Below, in pieces: positions 15,384-24,238 of a DNA stretch of 29,426 nt (position 1 is the stretch's first letter; every line of letters begins with the position of its first letter). The notes beneath the pieces are model-generated. The model was not told the origin of the DNA and made no database searches. It saw nothing but the letters and a program-made list of their open reading frames with translations. Origin of the DNA: a virus; the IMG/VR virus record IMGVR_UViG_3300030380_002109, positions 1 through 29,426 of that record; one strand, given 5' to 3'. Both the position numbers and the translations under genes were made by a program.

Positions 15384-16086
15384 CGCTTACCGCGTCTGAT
15401 GGTACGTTGTCAGAAGATGCTACATCACCAGCACCATATCTCTGACCTAAATACTCTTTAATAGGTGTAAGATTTTGTACTTCTGCTTGTTTATCATCAG
15501 GTAACTCAATGTTTCCTGAAGTAGAAGTAATTGTGTATGTAGTGTCTAGTGCACTACCTCTTCTTTTAACTCTAAGAACAGCCTTATTTAAAGCCCCATT
15601 GTCCTCAAAGATATCTACAAACTGATTCCAATTGCTGTTTTGTGCTCCAAAAGATAGAGTTAAAACTTTAAAATCGTTAACAGTTTCTTTGTATAGCTTA
15701 CTACCAGAAGGACTAGTCACCTCTTCCCATGTATCTACTCTTTGTTCTGCATGCATTATTTCTGTTACATACACCCAAAGTGCGAACTTGTGTCTTGGTG
15801 CTCTTCTTCTCCCATCTTCGTAAACCATAGCTTCACTAGGCACAGATGCAACGGGTTCTCCGTCTACAACTAATACGCTAGTCCAGCTCTTGTCCATACC
15901 TTGCTGAAATTCATACACATGAAAGTCATCCAAATGTATGTCGCCCTCTTCACCTGTGGCGATACTTTTCATGAAAACTTGGTCCCCATCTTTAAGCCAT
16001 ACTTCTTTACCAGAAGATTCTGACCCTAATGGTGTCCTGTTTTCCCTACTCTGTATAGTGTTTTGTATCATACCAATTCCTGACAT
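15355..16086 (-). CDS. Putative single-stranded DNA-binding protein
   Basis: This 243-residue protein is probably a phage SSB. It lies between primase and polymerase, has a beta-rich central part (WTSVLVVDGEPVASVPS, ALWVYVTEIMHAE, FKVLTLSFGAQNSNWNQF) consistent with an OB-type fold, and ends SVDDNDDSLF, an acidic tail with a terminal aromatic residue like the DDDIPF tip with which bacterial SSB recruits partners. The last part overlaps the start of polA by 29 bases. AAAGGAGACGTA lies upstream of the ATG. Family-level homology to a named SSB cannot be shown from sequence alone. Confidence 0.7.
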   Translation of the reverse strand: MSGIGMIQNTIQSRENRTPLGSESSGKEVWLKDGDQVFMKSIATGEEGDIHLDDFHVYEFQQGMDKSWTSVLVVDGEPVASVPSEAMVYEDGRRRAPRHKFALWVYVTEIMHAEQRVDTWEEVTSPSGSKLYKETVNDFKVLTLSFGAQNSNWNQFVDIFEDNGALNKAVLRVKRRGSALDTTYTITSTSGNIELPDDKQAEVQNLTPIKEYLGQRYGAGDVASSDNVPSDAVSVDDNDDSLF

Positions 16087-16096
16087 TACGTCTCCT

Positions 16097-16960
16097 TTAC
16101 CAGTATTTTTTATTTTTAATTACATTTTTTAGTATACCATAAGATTTGATGTCTTGCACATCTTTATATCCTTCAGGTATATTTATATAAGATACTTTGA
16201 TTTTATTACCTAATAAATCAAAAGCTCTTTTCTTTCCTCTTTGCCCTGCTTCATCATTATCTAAACATAGTATAAGTTCCTTAGTAGGTAATGTCAATAG
16301 CAAATCTCGTTGCTTATCAGACATACTCATTCCTAATAAAGCTACAGCAGGAAAACCTAACTGATTAAGCCACATAGCATCTAAAGGTCCTTCTGTAACA
16401 CACACATATTCACTATCGCGTATGTAAGGTTGTCCAAATAATATATGTGATTTCTTCAAACCCTTTGAATATAAGTATTTAGGGATTTGTTTTTCTTGTC
16501 TGGTAATCCAACCCACTGTTCTAAAGTTGTTATCTTTTACAGGTATTATCAAACCATTTGCAGGAGATATACCACATAACCATTTCTTCATACTTTGTTT
16601 GTCAAAACCCCTATCAAATATCCATTTAGGAACCATTCCTAGCTTAAAAGGAATGTTTACTTCAGGTAATGGTCCTTGTTCTTCTACAATAGGCTGAACA
16701 AATAACTTTTTGCTTTGCAAGTCTTTGTAGTCAGATAAGTATTGATTTACTTGCCTAAAATCCCAATCTTTATATTGTTGTAAAAAACTCTTTAGACCAC
16801 CTTGCCCACATCCAGCAAAACATATCCAAACCCCTTTATCTAAATTTATAGAACAAGATTCAGATGTATCATCATGAAAAGGGCACAGTATAGATATCTC
16901 ATCAGTACCAACAGGCACATCTATACCTAAATTAAGTAGTGCTTGGGTCCAATCTATCAT
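16097..16960 (-). CDS. DnaG-type primase
   Basis: This protein is 287 residues from the ATG at 16960. It has an N-terminal zinc-binding domain with C26, H29, C47 and C51 (ILCPFHDD and ICFAGCGQGG) and a TOPRIM core with E190 in CVTEGPLDA and D234/D236 in CLDNDEAG, which bind catalytic metals. It would synthesise RNA primers, working with the helicase encoded two genes upstream. The open frame extends 31 codons further upstream, but those codons lie within the zinc ribbon gene, lack family residues, and lead into MIDWTQALLNLGI, where primase sequence begins; the ATG is one base after the upstream stop. The protein is short for DnaG and has no helicase-interaction domain, as is usual in phages. 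Confidence 0.9.
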   Translation of the reverse strand: MIDWTQALLNLGIDVPVGTDEISILCPFHDDTSESCSINLDKGVWICFAGCGQGGLKSFLQQYKDWDFRQVNQYLSDYKDLQSKKLFVQPIVEEQGPLPEVNIPFKLGMVPKWIFDRGFDKQSMKKWLCGISPANGLIIPVKDNNFRTVGWITRQEKQIPKYLYSKGLKKSHILFGQPYIRDSEYVCVTEGPLDAMWLNQLGFPAVALLGMSMSDKQRDLLLTLPTKELILCLDNDEAGQRGKKRAFDLLGNKIKVSYINIPEGYKDVQDIKSYGILKNVIKNKKYW

Positions 16961-16961
16961 G

Positions 16962-17174
16962 CTATTTACTTTGTATGCGGTATATGTAACCATCGCTTTC
17001 CTTCCAAAAACCCTCTGGGAATGTAGTTCCGCATTGAAAACAATATGGGTCATTCTTCACTAAGCCTAAAACTTTTTTATTTAGTAGGTCATTTGCATCA
17101 ACTATAGTTTTACCTGTTCGTAATGTACCCTTAGCTGAACACTTACCACATTTTAAATTAATTAAACGTGCCAT
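16962..17174 (-). CDS. Zinc ribbon protein between helicase and primase
   Basis: This 70-residue protein has two CxxC pairs, C9/C12 (LKCGKCSAKG) and C45/C48 (YCFQCGTTFP), spaced as in a zinc ribbon. It overlaps the helicase gene by 17 bases and has AGAGGAGAATC before the ATG. Its position between helicase and primase suggests a nucleic-acid-binding accessory or a detached primase-like zinc domain, but no homologous function is clear. Confidence 0.8.
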   Translation of the reverse strand: MARLINLKCGKCSAKGTLRTGKTIVDANDLLNKKVLGLVKNDPYCFQCGTTFPEGFWKESDGYIYRIQSK

Positions 17175-18396
17175 GATTCTCCTCTATTCTGCCTCTATCA
17201 ACATCCCATACAAATTCTGTAGTAGATGAACCTAAATCTCCATCTCTATATTTTTGGAATGCTATTTCTCTTAGTTGAGGCTCGTCTTCTACCATACACA
17301 TTGATATTGCTACGTCTGATGCTCTTATTAAAGCATCTCCAAAAGCTACTTGTCCTGCTGTAGGTTGAGAAAACATATTAGCAGCATCTCTAGTTGCTTG
17401 TGTTGAGGCAATAACTGTAGTGTTAGTTGACAACGCCATGGTTTTAAGTCCATAAAATAACGAATGTGACTGTTCCCATGCTGCTTTATTCTTATCAGCA
17501 GTAGATACTAAGTACACCCCATCAATAATTAGCACGTCTGGACTATACTTACGCACTAAATTAGTAATACTAGGTAGTGATATACTATCTTCACCACTAA
17601 TATGGTCACATACTAGTAGGTTCTTATAGTTTACTTCCTCTAAAAAGCGTTTATACTCGCCTTCATCTATCTCTTTACCGTTTCTAAGGGCACTATGCGA
17701 TAGTTTATAGCCTAATGAGTGCCCTAATAGGACATCCATACGCAATCCTATTGATGCTGTAGGCATTTCGGTAGATACTAGTAGTGTTTTGTGCCCACTA
17801 CGCACTGAATCAGCTGCTAACTTGCAACATAACCAAGTTTTACCGACTGTAGGTCTTGCATAAGACGTAATTAAGTCTCCGGGTTGCCAACCAACCCCTG
17901 ATGCATTGATTAAATGGAAAGGAGTGCGTATTCCTATCAATCCGTCACCCATTTGCCTAATCTTACTACGTCTCTTCCACTCTTCATACCTATCTAGTCC
18001 CCCGCTATCGTATTGATTAACATCTTCATCGTGTAATATCTCTATATCACTAAGCCCTTCTATTAAACTACCCAATGCTTTCTTAGGGTTTTCGTCTAAT
18101 ACGGCTTGATTAGAGTTAATAGTGTTTACTATATTCCTAAACATAACCTGTTTGCTAAATTCATCAAGAGCATAATTAAAATTTACTGATTGTGCATCAG
18201 GTTTTAATGTATCAAACTTCTCTATCAACAATTCTGGTTTAGGGTACTCTTTATATGAGTCGATATGGTCTTGTATAAACTTAAATGTTTCGCCGTGTTC
18301 TGCAAAATCTTTAGGTGAATGAGCAAAATGTTTATAATTACTCGATTCACACAGACTAAAAATGACTGCAGACTCTATAAAATTATAATTTTCCAA
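17158..18396 (-). CDS. DnaB-like replicative helicase
   Basis: This 412-residue protein is a RecA-fold, hexameric DNA helicase. The C-terminal ATPase domain has QPGDLITSYA leading to Walker A ARPTVGKT at 180-187, a STEMP motif with E210, Walker B VLIIDGVYLV with D292, and ASTQATRDA for the sensor region. The N-terminal 120 residues resemble the DnaB primase-interacting helical domain. The usual first Walker A residue Gly is Ala here, GRPGxGKT becoming ARPTVGKT. The start is TTG, preceded only by a weak GAAGAGAAA site two bases after the sigma-like gene. There is no alternative start before the conserved part. The helicase is followed by primase, SSB and polymerase, as in a replication operon. 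Confidence 0.93.
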   Translation of the reverse strand: MENYNFIESAVIFSLCESSNYKHFAHSPKDFAEHGETFKFIQDHIDSYKEYPKPELLIEKFDTLKPDAQSVNFNYALDEFSKQVMFRNIVNTINSNQAVLDENPKKALGSLIEGLSDIEILHDEDVNQYDSGGLDRYEEWKRRSKIRQMGDGLIGIRTPFHLINASGVGWQPGDLITSYARPTVGKTWLCCKLAADSVRSGHKTLLVSTEMPTASIGLRMDVLLGHSLGYKLSHSALRNGKEIDEGEYKRFLEEVNYKNLLVCDHISGEDSISLPSITNLVRKYSPDVLIIDGVYLVSTADKNKAAWEQSHSLFYGLKTMALSTNTTVIASTQATRDAANMFSQPTAGQVAFGDALIRASDVAISMCMVEDEPQLREIAFQKYRDGDLGSSTTEFVWDVDRGRIEENHGTFN

Positions 18397-18398
18397 TA

Positions 18399-18941
18399 CT
18401 ATTTCTCTTCGTTTAACTTATTTCTTAATGATTTTTTTACTTTGTATATGGAGTAGTTTACCACAACTTCTTCTCCATTGACAATCTTTGTGTCAGAAAT
18501 ACTTTTTAACTGTTCTTCTATGTCTTTCATAGTATGGTTTTGGAACTTTTTAAGTAAGAACTCTTTTTCCCCTTTATCTAATTTAAGGGATTCTAAATAA
18601 TCTACGAACTCTACTTCATCTAAGTTTACATCTAATTGTTTTACAAAGTCACTTAATCTATATGAGTTATCATCTTCAGCAGTTTCTAAGTCTAAACTAT
18701 AACTTTGTATTTTTTTACTTGCTTGCAACCATAGTGTTTTTAATCTATTCACCATAGCTGTGTGTAAATATGTATGAAATATAGCGTTCCTATTTGGTTT
18801 ATATAACTTGGCTGCTTTAAGAACTATCATTCGTAATTCTTGTGCAAGGTCATCTCTGTCATAACCTTGTATATAAATGTTTGACAACATTTTGTTAATC
18901 TTCGGCTCCCATTGTAGTATTAGGTCGTTGTCTATTTTCAT
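18399..18941 (-). CDS. Sigma70-family RNA polymerase sigma-factor-like protein
   Basis: From the ATG at 18941 the protein has 180 residues. The N-terminal half matches sigma region 2: YDRDDLAQELRMIVLKAAKL, then AIFHTYLHTAMVNRLKTLWL, as in extracytoplasmic-type and phage sigma factors. The C-terminal part, LDKGEKEFLLKKFQNHTMKD followed by helices and KVKKSLRNKL, resembles region 4, but with a longer insertion than usual. It probably redirects host RNA polymerase to phage promoters. An ATG at 18992 is possible, but it has no ribosome binding site and lies deep in the previous gene; the chosen ATG has AGGAAAC upstream and still overlaps by 47 bases. Confidence in the sigma-like fold is good, while promoter specificity is unknown. 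Confidence 0.82.
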   Translation of the reverse strand: MKIDNDLILQWEPKINKMLSNIYIQGYDRDDLAQELRMIVLKAAKLYKPNRNAIFHTYLHTAMVNRLKTLWLQASKKIQSYSLDLETAEDDNSYRLSDFVKQLDVNLDEVEFVDYLESLKLDKGEKEFLLKKFQNHTMKDIEEQLKSISDTKIVNGEEVVVNYSIYKVKKSLRNKLNEEK

Positions 18942-19314
18942 TTGATTTTTGTTTCCTATATGTTTGATAGCAATCTCTTGTGCAATAAACATTCTTTAAT
19001 TTTAATCTATAGCCCTGCATTACTCTTTTTCTGCTCCTATAAAAAGGAACTCTACAAAAGGAACAGGTTAATCTTATTCTATTCCACCTAAATCTACATT
19101 CACCATCATGTAGTCCGTAGCGGTCCGTAGTTATCTCTCTACATACTTTACAGTATACCACAGGTTTAGGTTTGGGTGGGTTGGTTTCTAGATTGTTCTG
19201 GAGTAAAACTCTTCTTGCATACGATATATCTGCCCCTGCTCGTCTTGCAATTTCAGATGTAGACATAAAAGGGTTTTGTTTCCTAAGTCTAACAACTTTA
19301 TTCTTTACCTTCAT
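18895..19314 (-). CDS. HTH and double zinc-site protein, possible regulator
   Basis: This 139-residue basic protein begins with a helix-turn-helix-like region (MSTSEIARRAGADISYARRV at about 17-36), then carries two cysteine clusters: C55, C58, H69 and C73, and C84, C87, C111 and C115. These could bind two zinc ions and make a nucleic-acid-binding surface. It overlaps the tail protein gene by 17 bases and the sigma-like gene by 47. Position next to the sigma-like factor makes a role in regulating late or middle transcription plausible, but neither family is identified. The first ATG lacks a strong ribosome binding site and may use translational coupling. An ATG at 19266 is an alternative. Confidence 0.78.
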   Translation of the reverse strand: MKVKNKVVRLRKQNPFMSTSEIARRAGADISYARRVLLQNNLETNPPKPKPVVYCKVCREITTDRYGLHDGECRFRWNRIRLTCSFCRVPFYRSRKRVMQGYRLKLKNVYCTRDCYQTYRKQKSNENRQRPNTTMGAED

Positions 19315-22300
19315 TTTCTAACTTATCTACTTTATCAGATAACTCTTGTATTGCTTTCATCATAGGAGCTATAAATTCTGTATACGCTAAACCCATCTTA
19401 GCTTTTTTAGTATCCCCCTCTACTCCGCTGACTAAAGAGAAACCTTTTGGGTCTAAATTCATATCTTTTAATACCTGTTCTACATCTTGAGCGATTAAAC
19501 CGTGTTCAATTTTACTAGCTTCTAATCGAGTATATTTAGATGGTTTTAATTTTTTTATAAAGTCTAATCCAAATTCTGAAGGTTCAATATTTTCTTTTAA
19601 GGTTCTATCAGATGATGTATCATCAGCATTAGCCGAATACACTTTTTTCCATGCAAAACTACCATTTCCTAATTCAAATCCAGTTGTGCCATTAGAATTT
19701 ACAGTAGGCAACCAATCATTGGCTATGTCACCTGATAATGCCGACCCTCCTATGCTACCTTCGGCGTACACAATGGTGCTGTTCGTATTAGCTGTTTCTG
19801 CAGTTGTAGGGGCTCCTTGACTTATAAACAATTCTATTTTAGCTTTTGCACCTACAATACTAGCTGCACATCTAGCTATTTTTAAATTTTGAGCAGATAT
19901 AGGATATAAATCATTGTTACCTGTTAAGGCACTTCTTCCTGCAGCAGAATTTCGTTGTTCATAGTCATCTTCTTTTAAAGTTAAAAATTCACTAGTGGAT
20001 ACATGTGGGTCAAAGAAAATAATGTAATGGTCATCAGGATTACCGTCAGTATCAGAATCACTAAATACCATATCTCCGTTAACACCATATGTTGCCCCAT
20101 CTGTGCAACCAGCGTTTATGGAATAAGTTTCTGTACCTACATACAAAGTTCCAGCGTTCCATGATACGTTATCATCTTTTTCTGTCACAGTGCCCGATGA
20201 GTCGGAGCTACTACTTTTACCCGGATAAATTTGCCCTCTGTAATGTGGTTTATAAGTTTCAAAAGTATAGCCACCACCATAATCGTCATCTACCATATCA
20301 TCTAGGTTACTAACATTAGGTCTTCTAGCCGCTACTACTTTTTGTAAATCTAAAGTACCATCAGATTTTATACTCCCATCTCTAAAACCTATAGTTTCTA
20401 TATCAGTATATGCTTTTCCCCCAGTTTCATAATATATCATTGAAGTTACTAATGAAGGTCTAGCCGCTATGCCGTGTAGTTGAGAATCAACAATAACCAT
20501 ATGCCCACTTCTTACTGGAGCAGCAAATCTTAAATAATCATTAGCAGAAATACTGCCTGTATTTAACATAAATCGTAAATTTTCTTGTCCAGCCGTATTG
20601 TCTTTTCTGACATAATTTAAATATCCATGAGCTGATACATTACCCCCATCACCATCTAGTTTCATAATTGAATGTCCAGCTTTTACTATACGATTATATC
20701 CTCCAATTGTCCCTCCATTATCGTTATCAGTCAAAGTCTGTGCACTTGCATCAGTGAACTGTACGTTTGTTCCGCTTCCAACAGTAGTTTCTGTAATGGT
20801 ATCCCCACTAGCAGCAACCCTACTTTGAAAAGTAAGAGCAGGATAACTATTAGTTATTTGAAATCTACCCCTTATCTTAGGATTGTTTGATTGTAAAAAT
20901 CTAGCTGCGACAGCTTCTCTGATGTTTGCGTAACTATAATCTGACCCAAATTCCATAGTAATAGCAACTCGTTTACCATTTACTGCGGAAGGTCTAAAAC
21001 TGTTTGCTTTGCTTGGGTCATCTACTGCACTTAAGACTTTAGTATTACCACTACTAGCTGTATCTAAATATATAGTCTGCCCTGCTGACACGGTTGCTCT
21101 ATTACCATCAACAGTCGTGTTGGTAGTCCCTGATAATACTAATAAACCTGCTGAACTATGAGCAAATCCTGCATATTGTACATATCCTATTATGTCATCA
21201 CTCGCGTCTACAACCCTGCTTGGAAAAGAAGCCTGACTTTTTGCACTTGCAGAATCATAAAATATTCTTGGGTCATGAGCTCCTCTTAAACCTGCAGGGT
21301 CTCCTCTAGATGCCTCTATCCTTTTGTTAGCTCCTGTTGGATTATAGGATGTTGAAAATTGTTCGTCACTAAATGCTCCCCCTGTTCCCACATAAAATGC
21401 TTCCATTTCTATTTGACGCATTTTTCCACTCTGACTGTCTCTATATCTTACGTTAATTACGTTTACGTTTTCAGCTCCTTCTTCATCAAAAGATGCTCCC
21501 GGTATTATTCTTCGTTGGGCACCGTGTTCAGATACTGTTGAGGTGCTGCTTACATTCTGAAATCTCATTCTTCCAATGCTAGATGTGCCAGAGGATTCAG
21601 AATCAGCTGGTGATGGCATAAAACTCGTACCAAAATAGTTTAATAAAGGAACGGTCTTTAATCCTGTAGATACATTATAGTGATTAGCATCCATATAAAA
21701 ATTGTATCCAAATGCAAAAGATGATGGATTTTTATCTGTAAGAGCTAATCTTTGTATACTGTGTAAAACAGAATCATTAGTTGATTCAAAACTTATTCTA
21801 CCACTAGATGCAGACCCTGTTTTTTCTGATTTAGAAGTTCTAAATCTAACCTCTGCATTGCTTGAATTAGAAATAGGTTCTGTAGTTGTAATATCTCTTT
21901 CATTTCCGTCAGTCCCATCTCCAATATCTGCTTGATAATTTTGCACTAATTTCTTAATTACAGAAGATGTCCTTTGGTCTGATATGTCTGCAGATGCTGC
22001 GTTGTAACTTTGTGAAGATGTGGTTTCAGTATTGTAATAAACAACCGCACCACTCCCTGTTATCTGGCTTCTACCTAATTGATATAAAGCATCGTAAGCA
22101 GTTACATTCATAACTGTACCATTAGAGTCATGTTGTTTTGATATGCTTCCTACATCACCCCTAAATAAAACACTAAAATTAGCCCCATCAATAACTTTAA
22201 TTGGAGTGTTTTCTTTTATTATTCCATCTACTATACCTGCATCAGTAAATAACTGATTACGACTAGTGTTTCTTAATACTAATTGACATATTCCCGGTTG

Positions 22301-22705
22301 ATATAAAGTATCTTCTATATTTAAATGTTGCACTATTGAGTTACCATTTACATCATTTAATTCTGACCATGCATATATTGCGTCACCATCATCATGACTA
22401 GCTGCTGCACCACCTCTATCGGCTGCCCTATCAGCTATTACTGCGTTACTAAGTTCAGCTCTAGTTATAGTTATAGCAGTATCTGTAAAACTAGATATGT
22501 TTGACACCCTAAGTATTTCAGTTCCGATTAAAACCTCCATACCATTTATCATTCTGTGTCCTAATGAATCAGTTTCACCATCAAAAATAGTATTAAGAAC
22601 TGTCATAGACGTTACAGAATCATTAAAATCTGTTGCTACTTCACCTACTTGAACCCAAGCGTATACTTTAGATGGTTGAAAATTTAAAGGGTCTGTACCA
22701 GCCAT
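19298..22705 (-). CDS. Tail-tip protein with C-terminal S74 chaperone
   Basis: This is the largest gene (1135 residues). An N-terminal region of about 260 residues contains LNIEDTLYQPGICQLVLRNT and VLFRGDVGSISKQHD, consistent with a baseplate or tail hub fold. A long, Ser/Thr/Gly-rich middle part looks beta-structured and could bind receptors. At the C-terminus SDRTLKENIEPSEFGLDFIK begins a Peptidase S74 intramolecular chaperone, with S1032 and K1037 spaced as in the Ser-Lys dyad of endosialidase tailspikes, then IEHGLIAQDVEQVL and a coiled-coil end (LSDKVDKLENEGKE). The chaperone would guide trimer folding and then cleave itself off. It overlaps the upstream stop as TAATG. The hub assignment is weaker than the S74 one. 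Confidence 0.85.
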   Translation of the reverse strand: MAGTDPLNFQPSKVYAWVQVGEVATDFNDSVTSMTVLNTIFDGETDSLGHRMINGMEVLIGTEILRVSNISSFTDTAITITRAELSNAVIADRAADRGGAAASHDDGDAIYAWSELNDVNGNSIVQHLNIEDTLYQPGICQLVLRNTSRNQLFTDAGIVDGIIKENTPIKVIDGANFSVLFRGDVGSISKQHDSNGTVMNVTAYDALYQLGRSQITGSGAVVYYNTETTSSQSYNAASADISDQRTSSVIKKLVQNYQADIGDGTDGNERDITTTEPISNSSNAEVRFRTSKSEKTGSASSGRISFESTNDSVLHSIQRLALTDKNPSSFAFGYNFYMDANHYNVSTGLKTVPLLNYFGTSFMPSPADSESSGTSSIGRMRFQNVSSTSTVSEHGAQRRIIPGASFDEEGAENVNVINVRYRDSQSGKMRQIEMEAFYVGTGGAFSDEQFSTSYNPTGANKRIEASRGDPAGLRGAHDPRIFYDSASAKSQASFPSRVVDASDDIIGYVQYAGFAHSSAGLLVLSGTTNTTVDGNRATVSAGQTIYLDTASSGNTKVLSAVDDPSKANSFRPSAVNGKRVAITMEFGSDYSYANIREAVAARFLQSNNPKIRGRFQITNSYPALTFQSRVAASGDTITETTVGSGTNVQFTDASAQTLTDNDNGGTIGGYNRIVKAGHSIMKLDGDGGNVSAHGYLNYVRKDNTAGQENLRFMLNTGSISANDYLRFAAPVRSGHMVIVDSQLHGIAARPSLVTSMIYYETGGKAYTDIETIGFRDGSIKSDGTLDLQKVVAARRPNVSNLDDMVDDDYGGGYTFETYKPHYRGQIYPGKSSSSDSSGTVTEKDDNVSWNAGTLYVGTETYSINAGCTDGATYGVNGDMVFSDSDTDGNPDDHYIIFFDPHVSTSEFLTLKEDDYEQRNSAAGRSALTGNNDLYPISAQNLKIARCAASIVGAKAKIELFISQGAPTTAETANTNSTIVYAEGSIGGSALSGDIANDWLPTVNSNGTTGFELGNGSFAWKKVYSANADDTSSDRTLKENIEPSEFGLDFIKKLKPSKYTRLEASKIEHGLIAQDVEQVLKDMNLDPKGFSLVSGVEGDTKKAKMGLAYTEFIAPMMKAIQELSDKVDKLENEGKE

Positions 22706-23172
22706 TAACTATCACTCCTGAACTTTGTAACAAATACCATAGTAAAACTAAATCTGTCCTCAGTCGCAGGGGCTAAATCAAATCTTGCTTGAGATATAGC
22801 CGCTTCATAAGCTGCTACAGGTGTGCCTGAGCCATCAGAAATCATCACTTCTACTTTTGAACTTGACTCATTAAAAAATTCAGTTGTTACGAAGTCTTCT
22901 AATTGTTCTTTAGTCGGCACTACATAACTCGTACTACTATTTCTAGTAGGTCCACTTACAGTTTCACTTGGGTCATCTGTATCTACCAAGCCTGTTACTG
23001 TTATACTAGGTCTTATAGTACCTATGTCAATTAATTCAGGGCTACCACCATTAGCAATAGGAATCTGTATAGGAGTCTTTACATAGTTAATAGAAAAAGA
23101 GTCTGCTTTTAAAGCAAACCTTTTTTCACTACCATCTGTTGTGCCATCATATAAACATACCGCTAAAGCCAT
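22705..23172 (-). CDS. Small tail protein of unknown role (after tape measure)
   Basis: This 155-residue protein is beta-rich, starting MALAVCLYDGTTDGSEKRFA and ending FSFTMVFVTKFRSDS, with alternating hydrophobic and charged segments typical of small tail or distal tail proteins. It lies between the tape measure and tail-tip genes, the usual place for a distal tail protein, and is coupled to both through TAATG overlaps. No catalytic motif is seen. A distal tail or baseplate-like role is inferred only from position and composition. Confidence 0.7.
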   Translation of the reverse strand: MALAVCLYDGTTDGSEKRFALKADSFSINYVKTPIQIPIANGGSPELIDIGTIRPSITVTGLVDTDDPSETVSGPTRNSSTSYVVPTKEQLEDFVTTEFFNESSSKVEVMISDGSGTPVAAYEAAISQARFDLAPATEDRFSFTMVFVTKFRSDS

Positions 23173-24233
23173 TAATAACCACCCCCACCTATTCTTGCAA
23201 CTTCTCTATCGTATGCATTCATATTTGTTTCTTGTGAACCAATAAAGCCAGCGTTTGATGATATTGGAAAAGCCTCTTGTACTTGCATAGTCTGTGCATA
23301 ATCAGAACCTGCTTGTCCTCTACCACCTTGATTTATTTCTGCTCCTGCCACACCTGTGCCAGCACTCCCCATCAACATATTAGCTATTGCTCCACCTGCT
23401 GCTGCACCACCTAATGCCCCAACAATCGTTCCAACCACACCAAACATACTACCAATTGCTGCTCCTAATGCTGCTGCGACTGATTGTATAAAAAATCTCA
23501 TTAAGGCTTTTAGTCCAGACTCAATACCTTGTTCTGCAAACGTACTTGCTATATTTACACCTGAAAAAATTAAACCTATAAATCCAACACTTCTAACAAA
23601 ATTAGTTAGTCTGCTTACAGTTCCACCCATCATGTTAAATACGGTAGCTCCTACAATTGCTTTTGAACCTGTTTGTAATGCTGCTACCACACCCGGACCA
23701 AGAGCCGCTGCTCCTAATCCTGTAACTATATCAGACAGTCTTAATCTACCATCTGCTGAAACCCCATCTTTATCAAATAAATTAATTACAGGTCTAAATA
23801 CGTTACCTAATGCAACAGCTATACCACCTAAAGTTCTACCTACACCCGCTACTAACGCTACTAATCTAGGTAAAGTGGCTTGTGATATTTGAGCTATTAC
23901 TGGTGTAAAATTAGCCATCGCAGCTAATCCTGATGCAAATAAAGGAGCTAAAGGAGCTAAAAGAACATCAAAAAATCCACCTACTATTTGAAACAAAGCA
24001 CCTAGTGTGTTTGTAAACAATTGGGAGTTTTTAAGTAATGCCGCTAAACTTATTTGGACACCTAATAACCCTAAAATAGTTTTTTGTCTTTGACTCGCAG
24101 CTTGTTGGTTTGCCCTGTTTTCACGAGCTGCAGCATTCGGGTCTGCAGCCGTACCTCCGCTTCCTGATTGTAAAGCAGCAGTTCTTGCAGCATCCTGCAC
24201 TAGATTAAAATTTACTGTATATTCTTCAGCCAT
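23172..24233 (-). CDS. Tape measure protein
   Basis: At 353 residues this protein is short for a tape measure but has the expected traits: a charged N-terminus, repeated hydrophobic and Gly/Ala-rich helical segments (VGFIGLIFSGVNIAS, AALGAAIGSMFGVVGTIVGA, ALGGAAAGGAIANMLM) and a soluble C-terminal tail rich in Gly and Asn. It directly follows the two chaperone genes, the normal tail order. Tape measures set tail length; at about 0.15 nm per residue, this length would suggest roughly 50 nm. The stop overlaps the next gene as TAATG. Confidence 0.8.
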   Translation of the reverse strand: MAEEYTVNFNLVQDAARTAALQSGSGGTAADPNAAARENRANQQAASQRQKTILGLLGVQISLAALLKNSQLFTNTLGALFQIVGGFFDVLLAPLAPLFASGLAAMANFTPVIAQISQATLPRLVALVAGVGRTLGGIAVALGNVFRPVINLFDKDGVSADGRLRLSDIVTGLGAAALGPGVVAALQTGSKAIVGATVFNMMGGTVSRLTNFVRSVGFIGLIFSGVNIASTFAEQGIESGLKALMRFFIQSVAAALGAAIGSMFGVVGTIVGALGGAAAGGAIANMLMGSAGTGVAGAEINQGGRGQAGSDYAQTMQVQEAFPISSNAGFIGSQETNMNAYDREVARIGGGGY

Positions 24234-24238
24234 TTATT

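Noticed and set aside
16961-17053. Longer primase start at 17053
   Set aside because: The extra 31 codons overlap the zinc ribbon gene in another frame and lack primase features. The ATG at 16960 immediately follows the upstream stop.
18942-18992. Longer sigma-like start at 18992
   Set aside because: There is no ribosome binding site and it overlaps the HTH/zinc gene by nearly 100 bases. The ATG at 18941 has AGGAAAC upstream, although its spacing is long, so the longer form is not fully excluded.
23356-23892. Plus-strand open frame of 178 codons
   Set aside because: It is antisense to the Gly/Ala-rich tape measure gene; its Pro/Ala/Thr-rich composition is what reverse reading of such codons gives.
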